Part shown: positions 1-9,508 of the stretch, in pieces
How the letters are laid out: the number at the start of each line of letters is the position of its first letter
Numbering within the stretch: position 1 is the stretch's first letter
From: an uncultured Clostridia bacterium
Lineage (GTDB): Bacteria > Bacillota > Clostridia > TANB77 > CAG-508
Direction: 5' to 3'
Assembly: GCA_944393385.1 (NCBI GenBank)
Contig: CALYAA010000004.1
Span: 27,840-91,839, forward strand
DNA length: 64,000 bases
Program-made: the position numbers and the translations under genes
Notes under the pieces: model-generated
The model's input: only the letters and a program-made list of their open reading frames with translations
Told to the model about the DNA's origin: nothing
Database searches by the model: none

Positions 1-1228
1 CTAAAATCATTCCAGACATTGCACATGCTTTTTCAAAGAAATATATTAAATGTCCTAAAGTTTCTTCATTAAGCTCAGGTAATTCTAATATCATATTAGG
101 AACATCTCCAGATGCATGTGCTTCTACTGTTCCCTCCATTGCTTTTTTATTTACATAGTCTAATGTTTTTCCTGCTAAATAGTTTAAACCATCTAAATTG
201 TCTTCTTCTTCTTTTAACTCTACATCTGATTCTGATTTTTCTATTCTTATAACTGTTTCAAACAAATTTCTTCTTCCTTCTTGTATATATTGTCCCATAG
301 AATGTAAATCAGTTGTAAAATCTACTCCTGTTGGAAAAATTCCTAATTGATCTTTTCCTTCGCTCTCTCCAAACAATTGTTTCCACCACTCTGTAAAATA
401 GTGCATTTTAGGTTCATAATTTACTAATATTTCAATATTCTTATATAATTTATATAAAATATTTCTTACAACTGCATATTGATAACATGCATTATATTTT
501 AAGTTTGAGTCTTCATATTTTAACTGAGCATTTCTTGCACCTTCCATTAATTTGTCTATATTAATTCCTGCTACTGCAATTGGAAGTAATCCAACAGCTG
601 TTAATACAGAATATCTTCCTCCAACATTATCTGGAATAACAAAAGTTTCATATCCTTCTTCATTTGCTAGAGTTTTTAAAGCTCCTTTTTCTTTATCTGT
701 TGTAACATATATTCTACTTCTAGCTTCATCTATACCATATCTATTTTCTAGTATTTCTCTGAAAATTCTAAATGCAATTGCAGGTTCTGTTGTTGTTCCT
801 GATTTTGAAATAACATTAATAGAAAAATCTTTTGTTCCTAATAATTCTATTAAATCATTTAAATAATTTGGGCTCAAATTATTTCCTACATAAAGTATTT
901 GTGGGAACTTTCTTTCTTTTTCTGGCATCATATTATAAAAAGTATTAGTTAAGCTTTCTATAACTGCTCTTGCTCCTAAATAAGATCCTCCAATTCCAAT
1001 TACTATTAATACTTCAGAATCTTCTTGTATTTTTTTTGCACATTTTTTTATTCTTTCAAACTCATCTTTATCATATTTTGTTGGTAATTCTAGCCATCCA
1101 ACAAAATCTTTTTCGTCATTTGCCCTATCATGTAATTCTTGATGTATTCTTTCTACTTGTTCTTTGTATTGCATTATTGTCTTTTGTTCAACTCCAGAAT
1201 ATTTCAAATTTAATTTTAAATTTAACAT
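1..1228 (-). CDS. pgi: Glucose-6-phosphate isomerase, 3' end beyond window
   Basis: This gene interconverts glucose 6-phosphate and fructose 6-phosphate in cytoplasmic glycolysis. I translated 409 codons from an ATG at 1226-1228 to the window edge, so only the C-terminal tail is missing (family about 450 aa). Sugar-isomerase motifs are present: [14 protein letters not shown] near residue 78, [11 protein letters not shown] near residue 135 and [14 protein letters not shown] near residue 200. An AAGG-type ribosome binding site precedes the ATG. It starts 19 nt after the rpe stop, so the two genes probably form an rpe-pgi operon of sugar-phosphate metabolism. Confidence 0.95.
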   Translation of the reverse strand, partial: MLNLKLNLKYSGVEQKTIMQYKEQVERIHQELHDRANDEKDFVGWLELPTKYDKDEFERIKKCAKKIQEDSEVLIVIGIGGSYLGARAVIESLTNTFYNMMPEKERKFPQILYVGNNLSPNYLNDLIELLGTKDFSINVISKSGTTTEPAIAFRIFREILENRYGIDEARSRIYVTTDKEKGALKTLANEEGYETFVIPDNVGGRYSVLTAVGLLPIAVAGINIDKLMEGARNAQLKYEDSNLKYNACYQYAVVRNILYKLYKNIEILVNYEPKMHYFTEWWKQLFGESEGKDQLGIFPTGVDFTTDLHSMGQYIQEGRRNLFETVIRIEKSESDVELKEEEDNLDGLNYLAGKTLDYVNKKAMEGTVEAHASGDVPNMILELPELNEETLGHLIYFFEKACAMSGMIL

Positions 1229-1247
1229 AGACTTTACCTTCTTTCCT

Positions 1248-1907
1248 TTAATTTTTTAATTCATCAATAATAACTTTATAATCAGATGCCATTAAAATTG
1301 CTGTTCCTGCAACTAATATGTTTGCTCCTGCTTCCTTTACTCTTTGAGCTGTTTTTAAATTAATTCCACCATCTACTTCTATGTCGATTTCAATACTATT
1401 TTTATCAATATAACTTTTTAGTTCATTTATTTTTGCAATCATTTCTGTAATTAATGTTTGACCACCTTTTCCTGGTTCTACAGTCATTACTAAACACATA
1501 TGTATATATGGTAAATATTTATAAACTTCTTGTATTGGAGTATCTGGCTTTATTGCTATTCCAACTCTCGCTCCTTTTTCTTTTATTAACTCTATATTTT
1601 TCATTACTTCTTCTTCATTTTTACATGCTTCTAGATGAAATGTAATTATATTTGGTTCATTTGCCGAAAATACTTCTATTCCTGTTTCTACATCTTCTAC
1701 CATTAAATGCACATCTAATGGTAAATTTGATATTCTTCTTATGTAATTACTATATTCTATCATCTTTTTGTAGGTATCTTGTTTAACAAATTTTCCATCC
1801 ATTACATCTATATGAAAATAATCTGTTTTTGATTTTTCTAGTAGTAGAAATGTTTCTGCTTCATTTCCGCTCTCTACTGATAATATTGATGTTGATACTT
1901 CTACCAT
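1248..1907 (-). CDS. rpe: Ribulose-phosphate 3-epimerase
   Basis: The enzyme interconverts ribulose 5-phosphate and xylulose 5-phosphate in the pentose phosphate pathway. The 219-aa product has the usual length for this TIM-barrel family. Metal- and phosphate-binding motifs are visible: [11 protein letters not shown] near residue 31, DVHLMVED near 65, [10 protein letters not shown] near 140, and IEVDGGIN followed by AGTAIL towards the C-terminus. It lies upstream of pgi with a 19-nt gap. The clpB terminator lies upstream of it, so rpe-pgi probably has its own promoter in the short gap at 1908-1968. Confidence 0.96.
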   Translation of the reverse strand: MVEVSTSILSVESGNEAETFLLLEKSKTDYFHIDVMDGKFVKQDTYKKMIEYSNYIRRISNLPLDVHLMVEDVETGIEVFSANEPNIITFHLEACKNEEEVMKNIELIKEKGARVGIAIKPDTPIQEVYKYLPYIHMCLVMTVEPGKGGQTLITEMIAKINELKSYIDKNSIEIDIEVDGGINLKTAQRVKEAGANILVAGTAILMASDYKVIIDELKN

Positions 1908-1968
1908 TTTTTTCTTCCTTTCTTTTTAACATACTCATTATATATTATTTTCCAGAAAAAGTCTATAA

Positions 1969-2024
1969 TAAAAAAATAAAAATACACAAATAGTTGTACT
2001 AATCTGTTTAACTATTTGTGTATT
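1969..2024 (-). terminator. clpB terminator
   Basis: Arms at 2010-2024 and 1981-1995 are perfect 15-nt complements (AATACACAAATAGTT). On the minus strand the hairpin is followed by a T-rich tract (complement of 1969-1980), as expected just downstream of the clpB stop. The + strand side lacks as good a T-run. Confidence 0.85.
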
Positions 2025-2036
2025 AATAAATTTATC

Positions 2037-4628
2037 CTATTTAATGCATAATTCATTATTATCACAGTCTACTTTTACAGTTGTGTTAGGTAATATTTCT
2101 TGTGATAAAATCTTTCTTGCAATTAAAGTTTCTAGTTTTTTCTGTACAAATCTCTTTAGTGGTCTTGCACCATAAACTTCATCATAACCATTATCTATTA
2201 AATAATCTTTTGCTTTTTGTGATAATTCTAGTTTAATATTTTTATCTTCAAGTCTGTTTTCTATATCTTTAATTAAAAGTTCTAGAATTTTTGAAATTTC
2301 AGTTTTTCTTAGAGGTTTATAGAATACAATTTCATCTAATCTGTTTAAAAATTCTGGTCTGAAACTTCTCTTTAATAATTCATTTACTTTTTGTTTTGCT
2401 TCTTCTGAAATTTCTCCATTTTCTTGAATTCCTTCTAAAATATAGTCTGAGCCTAAATTTGAAGTTAATATTATAATTGTGTTTTTAAAGTCTACAGTTC
2501 TTCCTTGAGAATCTGTTATACGTCCATCATCTAGTACTTGTAATAGAATATTGAATACATCTGGATGTGCTTTTTCAATTTCATCAAATAGTACAACTGA
2601 ATATGGTTTTCTTCTAACAGCTTCTGTTAATTGTCCACCTTCTTCATATCCAACATATCCTGGAGGTGCTCCTATTAATCTTGACACTGAATATTTTTCC
2701 ATGTATTCAGACATATCTATTCTTATTATATTATGTTCATCATCAAATAAACTTTCCGCTAAAGATTTTGCAAGTTCTGTTTTACCAACACCAGTAGGTC
2801 CTAAGAACATGAATGAGCCAATTGGTCTACGTGGATCACTTATTCCTGCTCTTGAACGCATTATTGCTTCAGATACTTTTTCAACAGCTTCATCTTGACC
2901 TATTACTCTTTTATGAAGAACTTTATCTAGGTTAAGTATTTTTTCTCTTTCTCCTTCCATTAGTTTTGCTACTGGAATTCCTGTCCATTTTGAAATTATT
3001 TTTGTAATTTCTTCTTCTGTTACTTTATGTCTTAATAATCCATCTTCTTTACTTTTTTCTGCAATTTCTTCTTCTTTTAGTAATTGTTTTTGTAAATCTG
3101 GAATTCTACCATATTTTAATTCTGCAACTTTGTTTAAGTCATAATTTCTTTCTGCTTGTTCCATTTGTGCATTTGCTTGTTCAATTTCTTCACGTAGTTT
3201 TTGAACTTTTCCAATAGATGCCTTTTCATTTTCCCATTTTGCTTTCATTGCATCAAATTTGGTTTTTAGTTCTGCTTTTTCTTTTTGAATATCTGCTAAA
3301 CGTTGTTTAGAAATTTCATCTTTTTCTTTGCTTAATGCTGTTTCTTCTATTTCTAGTTGCATAATTTTTCTAGATACTTCATCTAGTTCTGTAGGCATAG
3401 ATTCAAGTTCTGTTTTTATCATAGCACATGCTTCATCAATTAAATCTATTGCTTTATCTGGTAAAAATCTGTCTGAAATATATCTATGTGATAATGTAGC
3501 TGCTGCAATTAGTGCATTATCTGATATTTTTACACCATGGTATACTTCATATCTTTCTTTTAGCCCTCTTAATATTGAAATAGTATCTTCTACTGATGGT
3601 TCGTCTACCATTACTGGTTGAAAACGTCTTTCAAGTGCTTGGTCTTTTTCTATATATTGTCTATATTCATTTAGTGTTGTTGCTCCTATACAGTGTAATT
3701 CTCCTCTTGCTAACATTGGTTTTAGTAAGTTACCTGCATCCATTGCACCATCTGTTTTTCCCGCTCCAACAATTGTATGAATTTCGTCTATAAATAATAT
3801 TATTTTTCCTTCACTCTTTTTTACTTCTTGTAAAACAGCTTTTAATCTTTCCTCAAATTCTCCTCTATATTTTGCTCCAGCAACTAAAGAACCCATATCT
3901 AGTGAGAAAATTGTGCAATCTTTTAGCCCTTCTGGAACATCTCCTCTTACAATTCTTAATGCTAATCCTTCTGCAATTGCTGTTTTACCTACACCTGGTT
4001 CTCCTATTAAACATGGATTATTTTTTGTTTTTCTTGAAAGTATTCTTATAACATTTCTAATTTCAGAATCTCTTCCTATTACTGGATCTAGTTTTTGTTC
4101 TCTTGCGAGTCCTGTTAAATCTTGACCATATTTTTTTAATACATCATATGTGTCTTCAGGATTATCATTTGTGATTCTGACATTTCCTCTTACATCTACT
4201 AATGCTTTTAAGAATTCATTTTTGTTAATACCATATTTTTTTAACAAGTTTTTAATATTACTGTTGGCATTGTCAAAAATTGCAAGCATTATATGTTCAA
4301 CAGAAACATATTCGTCTTTCATTTTCTTTGCTGTTGTTTCTGCATCTGCCAAAACTTTATTTACATCTTGAGAAACATATATACTATCACTTTGTATAGC
4401 TCCTCCTGTCATTTTTGGCATTTTATCTATATATGTTTTTAATTCGTTTTCAAATCCTTCAATTGTACTTATTTTCTTTAGTAATTCTTTAATTAGGCTA
4501 TTGTCTTGGACTAATAATGCATATACTAAGTGTTCTTCTTCTACTTGTGCATTTTGGTTTTCTGTTGCTAGTGTTTGTGCATTTTGTATAGTTTCTAATG
4601 ATTTTTGTGTGAATTTTTGTATATTCAT
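2037..4628 (-). CDS. clpB: ATP-dependent disaggregase ClpB
   Basis: This is a cytoplasmic hexameric Hsp100 that works with DnaK to dissolve protein aggregates. The 863-aa length matches the family. The Clp N-domain covers about residues 1-145. The first AAA module has Walker A GEPGVGKT near residue 208. The charged middle coiled coil lies at about 405-525, and the second module has GPTGVGKT near residue 609, followed by the small C-terminal domain. The coiled coil separates it from ClpC, which has a shorter one. AGGAGGT precedes the ATG. Expression should be heat-inducible, because a CIRCE operator overlaps the -35 box of a consensus promoter. Confidence 0.98.
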   Translation of the reverse strand: MNIQKFTQKSLETIQNAQTLATENQNAQVEEEHLVYALLVQDNSLIKELLKKISTIEGFENELKTYIDKMPKMTGGAIQSDSIYVSQDVNKVLADAETTAKKMKDEYVSVEHIMLAIFDNANSNIKNLLKKYGINKNEFLKALVDVRGNVRITNDNPEDTYDVLKKYGQDLTGLAREQKLDPVIGRDSEIRNVIRILSRKTKNNPCLIGEPGVGKTAIAEGLALRIVRGDVPEGLKDCTIFSLDMGSLVAGAKYRGEFEERLKAVLQEVKKSEGKIILFIDEIHTIVGAGKTDGAMDAGNLLKPMLARGELHCIGATTLNEYRQYIEKDQALERRFQPVMVDEPSVEDTISILRGLKERYEVYHGVKISDNALIAAATLSHRYISDRFLPDKAIDLIDEACAMIKTELESMPTELDEVSRKIMQLEIEETALSKEKDEISKQRLADIQKEKAELKTKFDAMKAKWENEKASIGKVQKLREEIEQANAQMEQAERNYDLNKVAELKYGRIPDLQKQLLKEEEIAEKSKEDGLLRHKVTEEEITKIISKWTGIPVAKLMEGEREKILNLDKVLHKRVIGQDEAVEKVSEAIMRSRAGISDPRRPIGSFMFLGPTGVGKTELAKSLAESLFDDEHNIIRIDMSEYMEKYSVSRLIGAPPGYVGYEEGGQLTEAVRRKPYSVVLFDEIEKAHPDVFNILLQVLDDGRITDSQGRTVDFKNTIIILTSNLGSDYILEGIQENGEISEEAKQKVNELLKRSFRPEFLNRLDEIVFYKPLRKTEISKILELLIKDIENRLEDKNIKLELSQKAKDYLIDNGYDEVYGARPLKRFVQKKLETLIARKILSQEILPNTTVKVDCDNNELCIK

Positions 4629-4671
4629 AAATATTACCTCCTATCTATGATATATTTTTTCTACAACGTAT

Positions 4672-4700
4672 ATTATATCATCATATTTTAGCAGTGTCAA
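4672..4700 (-). promoter_or_regulatory. Consensus sigma-A promoter of clpB
   Basis: Read on the minus strand this is TTGACA (complement of 4695-4700), a 17-nt spacer, and TATAAT (complement of 4672-4677). It is a perfect match to the vegetative consensus, about 45 nt upstream of the clpB ATG. The -35 hexamer lies inside the CIRCE element, consistent with steric repression. Confidence 0.92.
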
Positions 4701-4714
4701 TAGCAGAGTGCTAA
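4688..4714 (-). promoter_or_regulatory. CIRCE operator (HrcA site) of clpB
   Basis: On the + strand it reads TTAGCAGTG, 9 nt, GAGTGCTAA. The right arm is identical to the CIRCE consensus. The left arm differs from TTAGCACTC at two positions, and the 9-nt spacer is canonical. HrcA, a heat-labile repressor controlled by GroEL, is the known ligand of CIRCE. No hrcA gene is in the window. Confidence 0.88.
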
Positions 4715-4813
4715 TTTTATAATAATTTTTTGAATTTCTATATTGATAGTTTATATATATTTTAATTCTCAAATCGATTTTTACTCTTCACTACTACTTA
4801 AAACGCAGTTATA

Positions 4814-4842
4814 TTGCTATTTTGAGCAAAATATGTTATAAT
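4814..4842 (+). promoter_or_regulatory. Promoter of the small membrane-protein gene
   Basis: TTGCTA at 4814-4819, a 17-nt spacer, and TATAAT at 4837-4842 with an extended -10 (TGT directly before it). Transcription would start near 4849, just before the leader hairpin. Confidence 0.7.
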
Positions 4843-4857
4843 ATATGTATACCGTAG

Positions 4858-4898
4858 TTTTTTGAAACTCAAATCCAATTGTTAGGAGTTTCAAAAAA
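4858..4898 (+). other. Leader hairpin upstream of the small membrane-protein gene
   Basis: Arms at 4858-4870 (TTTTTTGAAACTC) and 4886-4898 are perfect complements of 13 nt around a 15-nt loop. It would form at the very 5' end of the transcript, about 24 nt before the ribosome binding site. On either strand an A-run precedes or a T-run follows it, so it may act as a terminator or as a 5'-end stabiliser. The role is unknown. Confidence 0.6.
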
Positions 4899-4937
4899 GA
4901 GAGCAAACATTTTTTGACAACAAGGAGGAACACAACT

Positions 4938-5300
4938 ATGGAAAACACGATGAAGAAGGCTTTGGGTACTGCATGGAATCTGTGGAACAGAAAAGGGGTT
5001 CCGTTCATTCGGAACTATATTTATCCGACCATTGATGCACTTTTTGAGTCGTTGATCCACGCCTTCAAAATCAGCTGGGTCAGCATTCTGTGCCTATTCT
5101 GCCTGTACTATTTGAGCAGAAACGGCTATCTTGATGAGGTTCCGGCCATTAAGTGGCTGGTTGAGTCTGCTGTTAGGCTCATTGACTGGGTTTTTGGTGT
5201 GATAAAGGATTTCCTTGGTTTTTCTGTCAATACTCCTGCATCTCCCTTCAGCATCTTTAAGCCCATTCAAGATTGGTTGAAGTACATCTTCGCCATCTAA
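4938..5300 (+). CDS. Small membrane protein of unknown function, GC-richer than its surroundings
   Basis: I do not recognise this 120-aa protein. The start is the ATG at 4938, which has AAGGAGG 9 nt upstream; a TTG at 4914 lies before that site and is unlikely. One clear membrane segment (around SWVSILCLFCLYYL, residues 46-60) is followed by a second amphipathic or hydrophobic stretch (WLVESAVRLIDWVFGVI). The protein is rich in Trp and Phe. By count, 133 of 300 bases at 4981-5280 are G or C (44%), against under 20% in nearby AT-rich segments. It has its own promoter, leader hairpin and GC-rich terminator. This suggests a transferred single-gene cassette beside a tRNA gene. Confidence 0.8.
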   Translation: MENTMKKALGTAWNLWNRKGVPFIRNYIYPTIDALFESLIHAFKISWVSILCLFCLYYLSRNGYLDEVPAIKWLVESAVRLIDWVFGVIKDFLGFSVNTPASPFSIFKPIQDWLKYIFAI

Positions 5301-5310
5301 ATCGCTCTCT

Positions 5311-5346
5311 GCCGTGTCTGGTACTTGTACCGGGCACGGCCTTTTT
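5311..5346 (+). terminator. GC-rich terminator of the small membrane-protein gene
   Basis: GCCGTG at 5311-5316 pairs with CACGGC at 5335-5340, and GGTAC pairs with GTACC inside. This gives a nearly continuous 14-bp stem with a TT loop, followed by CTTTTT. It is far more GC-rich than other terminators in the window, matching the composition of the gene. Confidence 0.93.
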
Positions 5347-5367
5347 ATATTGCATTAATTATAAATT

Positions 5368-5412
5368 AAAAACCTCTGTAAAAGCTGATATTTCAACTTT
5401 TGCAGAGGTTTA
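5368..5412 (-). terminator. Terminator downstream of tRNA-Arg
   Basis: Arms at 5371-5384 and 5397-5410 pair over 14 positions with one G-T wobble. On the minus strand the hairpin is followed by TTTTTAATTT. It lies 5 nt past the encoded CCA of the tRNA. Confidence 0.85.
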
Positions 5413-5417
5413 TGATT

Positions 5418-5494
5418 TGGTGAGCCAGAAGGGATTCGAACCCCCGACCCTTTGCTTAGAAGGCAAATGCTCTATCCAGCTGAGCTACTGACTC
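5418..5494 (-). tRNA. tRNA-Arg (anticodon UCU)
   Basis: On the minus strand the acceptor arms GAGTCAG and CTGGCTC pair with one G-T wobble. A D-arm with GCTC/GAGC, an anticodon stem TTTGC/GCAAA around CTTCTAA (anticodon TCT), and a T-loop TTCGAAT are present. Discriminator A and CCA are encoded (5418-5420). UCU reads AGA/AGG, the main arginine codons in AT-rich genomes. The 3' end faces the atypical small membrane-protein gene. Confidence 0.97.
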
Positions 5495-5651
5495 ATGTGA
5501 CTTAACACTTAAATATAATAACACATTTTTAGTATTAAGTCAATATTTTCATAAAAATTTTTACATTTTTATTATTTTTTTATATATTCTTTTTAGCAAT
5601 AAAATATTATAGTAAAAATATTAACATTTTCATTAACTTTATAATGTATTT

Positions 5652-6527
5652 TTAAATATTTTCAACAAGTTCCTTTTCATTTTCTTCTTCATTTTCTATG
5701 TAATTTTTTTCAAGTAATTCTGGTTTCTTTAAGTACTTTGTTAATTGTTTAAATGATGAAGCATAATAGTGTCCATCACATATTCTTTCATCACCAACAA
5801 AAGCTATTGTTATACATTTTTCTTCTTTTATTTCGTCTTCATCATATATGTAACTTTTCTTTTTCTTTCCCATTGAGAAAAATAAGCTTGTTGTTCCAAA
5901 ATTATATATATGATGATATATACTATCAATTCCAAGTGAGCCTACATTTGTTAAAAATACACTTGTATGGAATGGACTTGCATTAATAATAGCCTTTGGC
6001 ATAATTCCATGTTTATCTAAAAATCTTAAAATTTTTATTGACCAAAGTATAAAAGAATTAGGTATTAGATTAAGAATCTTTACGACTTTATCAGTTTTAT
6101 TAATTGTTTCTTTGTCTTTATTTTTTTCGATTGTTGAGTCCAATTTTTCTTTTATTTCAAAAATATTTTCTGTCCCATTAAATGGAATCTTTATAACTGT
6201 TTCTTGTCCATCATCAGTTAAACTCTTTTTTATTGATAGTGAAACAAAAATTTCATTTCTTTGGTAAGTTGTACCATTCATTACAAATCTATTCAGTTTT
6301 GGTCTTTCTTTTATAATCCTTACTAATCCTGCATATATGATATTCATATATGACATTCTTATTCCCTCTTCAGCCTTTTTACTTATATATTCATCTATTG
6401 ATTTTAATGGAATATCTTGTTTAAAATATACTTGTGCATCATTTCTTTCTAACATAATACTTGGTATTATTCTAAAAAGTGGTTCTAAGTTTTTTACTTT
6501 TTTTCCATCTGATCTGTGTCCAAACAT
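5652..6527 (-). CDS. Stand-alone E2-type (2-oxoacid dehydrogenase) acyltransferase-like protein
   Basis: The 291-aa product resembles the catalytic domain of dihydrolipoyl acyltransferases and chloramphenicol acetyltransferase. It lacks the lipoyl and subunit-binding domains, and no E1 or E3 genes are nearby. Recognisable parts are the N-terminal ERNDAQVYFKQDIP segment, SYMNIIYAGLVRII, and DERICDG near residue 245, at the position of the E2 active-site motif DHRxxDG. The catalytic histidine is therefore replaced by glutamate. From memory, this DERxxDG form is shared by stand-alone clostridial homologues, so it is probably a family trait. Substrate and reaction are unknown. Confidence 0.75.
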   Translation of the reverse strand: MFGHRSDGKKVKNLEPLFRIIPSIMLERNDAQVYFKQDIPLKSIDEYISKKAEEGIRMSYMNIIYAGLVRIIKERPKLNRFVMNGTTYQRNEIFVSLSIKKSLTDDGQETVIKIPFNGTENIFEIKEKLDSTIEKNKDKETINKTDKVVKILNLIPNSFILWSIKILRFLDKHGIMPKAIINASPFHTSVFLTNVGSLGIDSIYHHIYNFGTTSLFFSMGKKKKSYIYDEDEIKEEKCITIAFVGDERICDGHYYASSFKQLTKYLKKPELLEKNYIENEEENEKELVENI

Positions 6528-6548
6528 TTTCTTCCCTCTTTTTTCTTT

Positions 6549-7490
6549 TTACATGCCTAAAATTTTTGCTTCTACATTGTACATTTTGTATTTATTAGTT
6601 GCTTCATCTAATCTAAATTCAATTAATGTATTTTCTAATGTTTCATTATTTTGTCTTAAATCTGTTGTAAAATATAGTCTTATTTGTGGAATTTCTAATT
6701 TATTTTTTACTATTTCTTTAAATGTTTCAGCAGTGTGTCTATCATCCTCACAAACAAGTATTAATTGTGGCACCATTGAAAATCCAGAATCTCCTGGCAC
6801 AAAGTTTTCATAAAATTCTTTGTACATCATCATTTTATCAACTAATTTTTTTTGCCAATCTGCTTCTCTTCTAATAACTTCAAATACAAAATCTATTGCT
6901 TTATTATTTTTCTTTAATCTTATTGCTCCACCTGTTGCTTTAAATGTTTTTCCTGATATTTTAGCTTGAAGTGTAGGTTTTACAGTATAGCTATCAAATG
7001 CATGTACTTTTCTCATATATGCAATTATCGTTTGATTTCCCGCTAATCTTTTTTTGATCATAGGAACTGGTTTTACATTGTCTGTTTGTTGCCATTTACA
7101 TTCAATTTCTTTTGATGTTAATAAATATTTTCCCATTTTTTCAAGACAATATATTCTATATATTCCTTTTCCCTCTTCTGATGTAAAATAATATCTTGTT
7201 AAAATTTTTGATTTAACAAGTTGGTCTAATTTATTATTTAGTTTATCTTGTGTCTGTGGATTTATTCCTTTATATTCAAGCATTTGATAAATTTGTCTTG
7301 AAGTAATAAATTCAAATTCATTTACTATTTCTAATATTGCAAAATGTATATCTGTTATATGTCCTATGTTTATTTTATGTACAATTTGATTCATTGATAC
7401 ATATCCATCTTTTCCATCAAATGTTTTTATTTCTCCTTCTCTTATTGCAAATGGTGATACTTTTGCTTTGATTTGATTATCTTCGACCAT
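6549..7490 (-). CDS. Winged-helix protein, possibly replication-relaxation-like
   Basis: This 313-aa soluble protein is not firmly recognised. Residues about 45-135 look like a winged helix-turn-helix (ITSRQIYQMLEYKG, then LDQLVKSKILTRYYF). The second half (about 190-290) alternates strands and helices, with charged residues in IDFVFEVIRREADWQKKLVDK and QLILVCEDD. That is compatible with a decayed nuclease-like fold and with the replication-relaxation family known from plasmids and integrative elements. It lies 21 nt upstream of the acyltransferase-like gene and is probably co-transcribed. There are no other mobile-element genes nearby, so the assignment is tentative. Confidence 0.5.
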   Translation of the reverse strand: MVEDNQIKAKVSPFAIREGEIKTFDGKDGYVSMNQIVHKINIGHITDIHFAILEIVNEFEFITSRQIYQMLEYKGINPQTQDKLNNKLDQLVKSKILTRYYFTSEEGKGIYRIYCLEKMGKYLLTSKEIECKWQQTDNVKPVPMIKKRLAGNQTIIAYMRKVHAFDSYTVKPTLQAKISGKTFKATGGAIRLKKNNKAIDFVFEVIRREADWQKKLVDKMMMYKEFYENFVPGDSGFSMVPQLILVCEDDRHTAETFKEIVKNKLEIPQIRLYFTTDLRQNNETLENTLIEFRLDEATNKYKMYNVEAKILGM

Positions 7491-7564
7491 TTTTATTCCT
7501 CCTTTTATTAAGATATAATTTTATCTTAATTATATATACTAACATAATTATTATACAGCTTTTT

Positions 7565-8287
7565 CTAATTTTTTTCAACTGTTAATTGTTTTACTTCACT
7601 TTCTTTTAAATATCTCCATTGTCCTATTTTTAAATCTTTTACATCTATATTTCCTATTTTACTTCTATGTAGTGCTATTACTTTTTTTCCTATAGATTCA
7701 CACATTTTTCTGATTTGTCTATTTTTACCTTCATGAATTGTTATTTCTAATCTTGAAATATCTTTTTCTTCATCTGTTTTTAATATTTTGACTTTAGCAG
7801 GTTTTGTTATATAATCTTCTATTATTACTCCTTTTCTGAGTTGTTCAACTTCTGTTTTATTTACTATTCCTTTTAGTGTAACTGTGTAAGTTTTTGTTAT
7901 TTCGTGTTTTGGATGTGTTACTTTATATACAAAATCTCCATCATTTGTTAATATTAATGCTCCAGATGTATACATATCTAACCTTCCAACTGGAACAATC
8001 CTTTCTTTTACTTTTACTAAATCTAGTACTTTATCTCTTCCAAATTGTTCTTCTGCAGTTGTTACATATCCTATTGGTTTATTTAATAAAATATATATTT
8101 TTTTATTTTGTTTTTTTACTTCTTTTCCTTCAAATGTTACTTTGTCTTTTTGAGGATTAATTTTTATTCCTAGTTCTGTTACTATATTATTGTTAATTTC
8201 TACTTTTCCTTGTAAGATATATTCTTCACATTTTCTTCTTGATGCTATACCACATTCTGCTAAATATTTTTGAAGTCTTTCTTCCAT
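7565..8287 (-). CDS. RsuA/RluB-family rRNA pseudouridine synthase
   Basis: The 240-aa product has an N-terminal S4 RNA-binding domain (LQKYLAECGIASRRKCEEYI, residues 4-23). The pseudouridine synthase catalytic motif GRLDMYTSGALILTNDG follows near residue 100, with the nucleophilic Asp in RLD. KNRQIRKMCESIG is the conserved family C-terminal motif. It should isomerise one uridine in 23S or 16S rRNA; RluB of 23S rRNA is the usual single copy in Bacillota. A second, unrelated-class synthase (RluD type) lies just upstream on the same strand. Confidence 0.9.
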   Translation of the reverse strand: MEERLQKYLAECGIASRRKCEEYILQGKVEINNNIVTELGIKINPQKDKVTFEGKEVKKQNKKIYILLNKPIGYVTTAEEQFGRDKVLDLVKVKERIVPVGRLDMYTSGALILTNDGDFVYKVTHPKHEITKTYTVTLKGIVNKTEVEQLRKGVIIEDYITKPAKVKILKTDEEKDISRLEITIHEGKNRQIRKMCESIGKKVIALHRSKIGNIDVKDLKIGQWRYLKESEVKQLTVEKN

Positions 8288-8468
8288 ATTATATGGTTAT
8301 CCTTTCCTTTTCTACTATATAAATATAATTACATTAATAAATAATTTTCTAGTTCAATTTTTTATTTACTTTTTATAGCAAGTCTTTTTTTTTTGTACTA
8401 TTTTTGCGTTTTTTGCATATTATATATTAATTCCTTTTACTTTTCTAAAAGGCTTTATATAGATTTCT

Positions 8469-8489
8469 CCGGCAAGATTCTCTTGCCGG
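8469..8489 (-). other. GC-rich hairpin directly after the rluD stop codon
   Basis: CCGGCAAGA at 8469-8477 and TCTTGCCGG at 8481-8489 are perfect 9-nt arms around a 3-nt loop. The rluD-type gene's TAA stop (8490-8492) touches it with no gap. No T-run follows on the minus strand, so it is an atypical terminator or an mRNA 3'-end stabiliser. Confidence 0.7.
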
Positions 8490-9410
8490 TTAATTATTAT
8501 CTAATTTATCTAATATTTCTTGAAAATATTGTGGTAATGGTGCTTCTAAGTGCATATCTTTTTTAGTTATAGGATGTTTAAAATCTAGTGCTTTTGCATG
8601 TAAGCATTGTCCAATTACGCCAAATTCATTTTTTCCGTTTGAATATGTATAGTCTCCAATAACAGGAAAACCTATATATGATAAATGTACACGTATTTGA
8701 TGTGTTCTTCCTGTTTCTATATTAATTTCTAATAGAGTGTATTTTTCATATTTTTTTAGAACCTTAATATGTGTTATTGCCTCTTTTCCATTTTTTACAA
8801 CTGCCATCTTTTTTCTGTCTGTATTACTTCTTCCTATTGGCATATTTATTGTTGCTTCATTTTCTTTAAAAACTCCCCTAACTAACGCAATATATGTTTT
8901 TTTTACTTCATGGTTTTTAATTTGTTCACTCATTTTTACATGTGCATTATCATTTTTGGCAACAATAAGTAATCCAGATGTATCTTTGTCTAATCTATGT
9001 ACAATACCTGGTCTAATTTCTCCTCCTATTCCTGATAAGCTATCCTTACATTTTGCTAAAATTGCATTTACTAAAGTTCCTTCTAAATTTCCATTTGCAG
9101 GATGTACTACCATACCTTTTGGTTTGTTTACAACTATTATATCACTATCTTCATAAATAACGTCTATTGGAATGTCCTGTGCTTTTAATTCTATTGGTTT
9201 TGGTTCTGGAATTTTAATAGTTATTTTATCATTTTCTTGAACTTTATATGATACTTTTTGTTTTTTTCCATTTACTAAAATATTCTCTTCTTCAATTAAT
9301 CTTTGTGCAGATGTCCTAGTTATACTTTTATTTATTTGTGCTATATATGTATCTAAACGCTTTCCTTTTTCTTCTTTTGGTACAATATATTCTTCCAATT
9401 TATAAATCAT
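8490..9410 (-). CDS. RluA/RluD-family pseudouridine synthase
   Basis: The product is 306 aa, the usual length of RluD-type enzymes. It has an N-terminal S4 domain (RLDTYIAQINKSITRTSAQRL), a substrate pocket motif VNKPKGMVVHP near residue 95, and the catalytic RLDKDTSGLLIVAKN near 140. GRTHQIRVHLSYIG follows near 235. Members modify uridines in 23S rRNA (RluD: helix 69). It is the upstream partner of a GC-rich hairpin and lies about 200 nt from the RsuA-type synthase, so joint transcription is uncertain. Confidence 0.93.
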   Translation of the reverse strand: MIYKLEEYIVPKEEKGKRLDTYIAQINKSITRTSAQRLIEEENILVNGKKQKVSYKVQENDKITIKIPEPKPIELKAQDIPIDVIYEDSDIIVVNKPKGMVVHPANGNLEGTLVNAILAKCKDSLSGIGGEIRPGIVHRLDKDTSGLLIVAKNDNAHVKMSEQIKNHEVKKTYIALVRGVFKENEATINMPIGRSNTDRKKMAVVKNGKEAITHIKVLKKYEKYTLLEINIETGRTHQIRVHLSYIGFPVIGDYTYSNGKNEFGVIGQCLHAKALDFKHPITKKDMHLEAPLPQYFQEILDKLDNN

Positions 9411-9508
9411 TTCCTTTCTAATTCAAAAAATATATGCTTTTGTATTACAGAATAAATTTTTATTAAATTGCTTGATTTAAATTATATAATTTTACATGTT
9501 GCTATAGT

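Noticed and set aside
4914..4937. Earlier TTG start for the small membrane-protein gene
   Set aside because: The Shine-Dalgarno AAGGAGG lies inside that extension and is correctly spaced for the ATG at 4938.
4860..5500. Integrated element with att repeats at tRNA-Arg
   Set aside because: I found no second copy of the tRNA 3' end near 4.8 kb and there is no integrase; the transferred-gene idea rests on composition only.
6549..7490. Evidence of a plasmid or integrative element from the replication-relaxation-like protein
   Set aside because: No relaxase, integrase or replication gene accompanies it and it lies among housekeeping genes.
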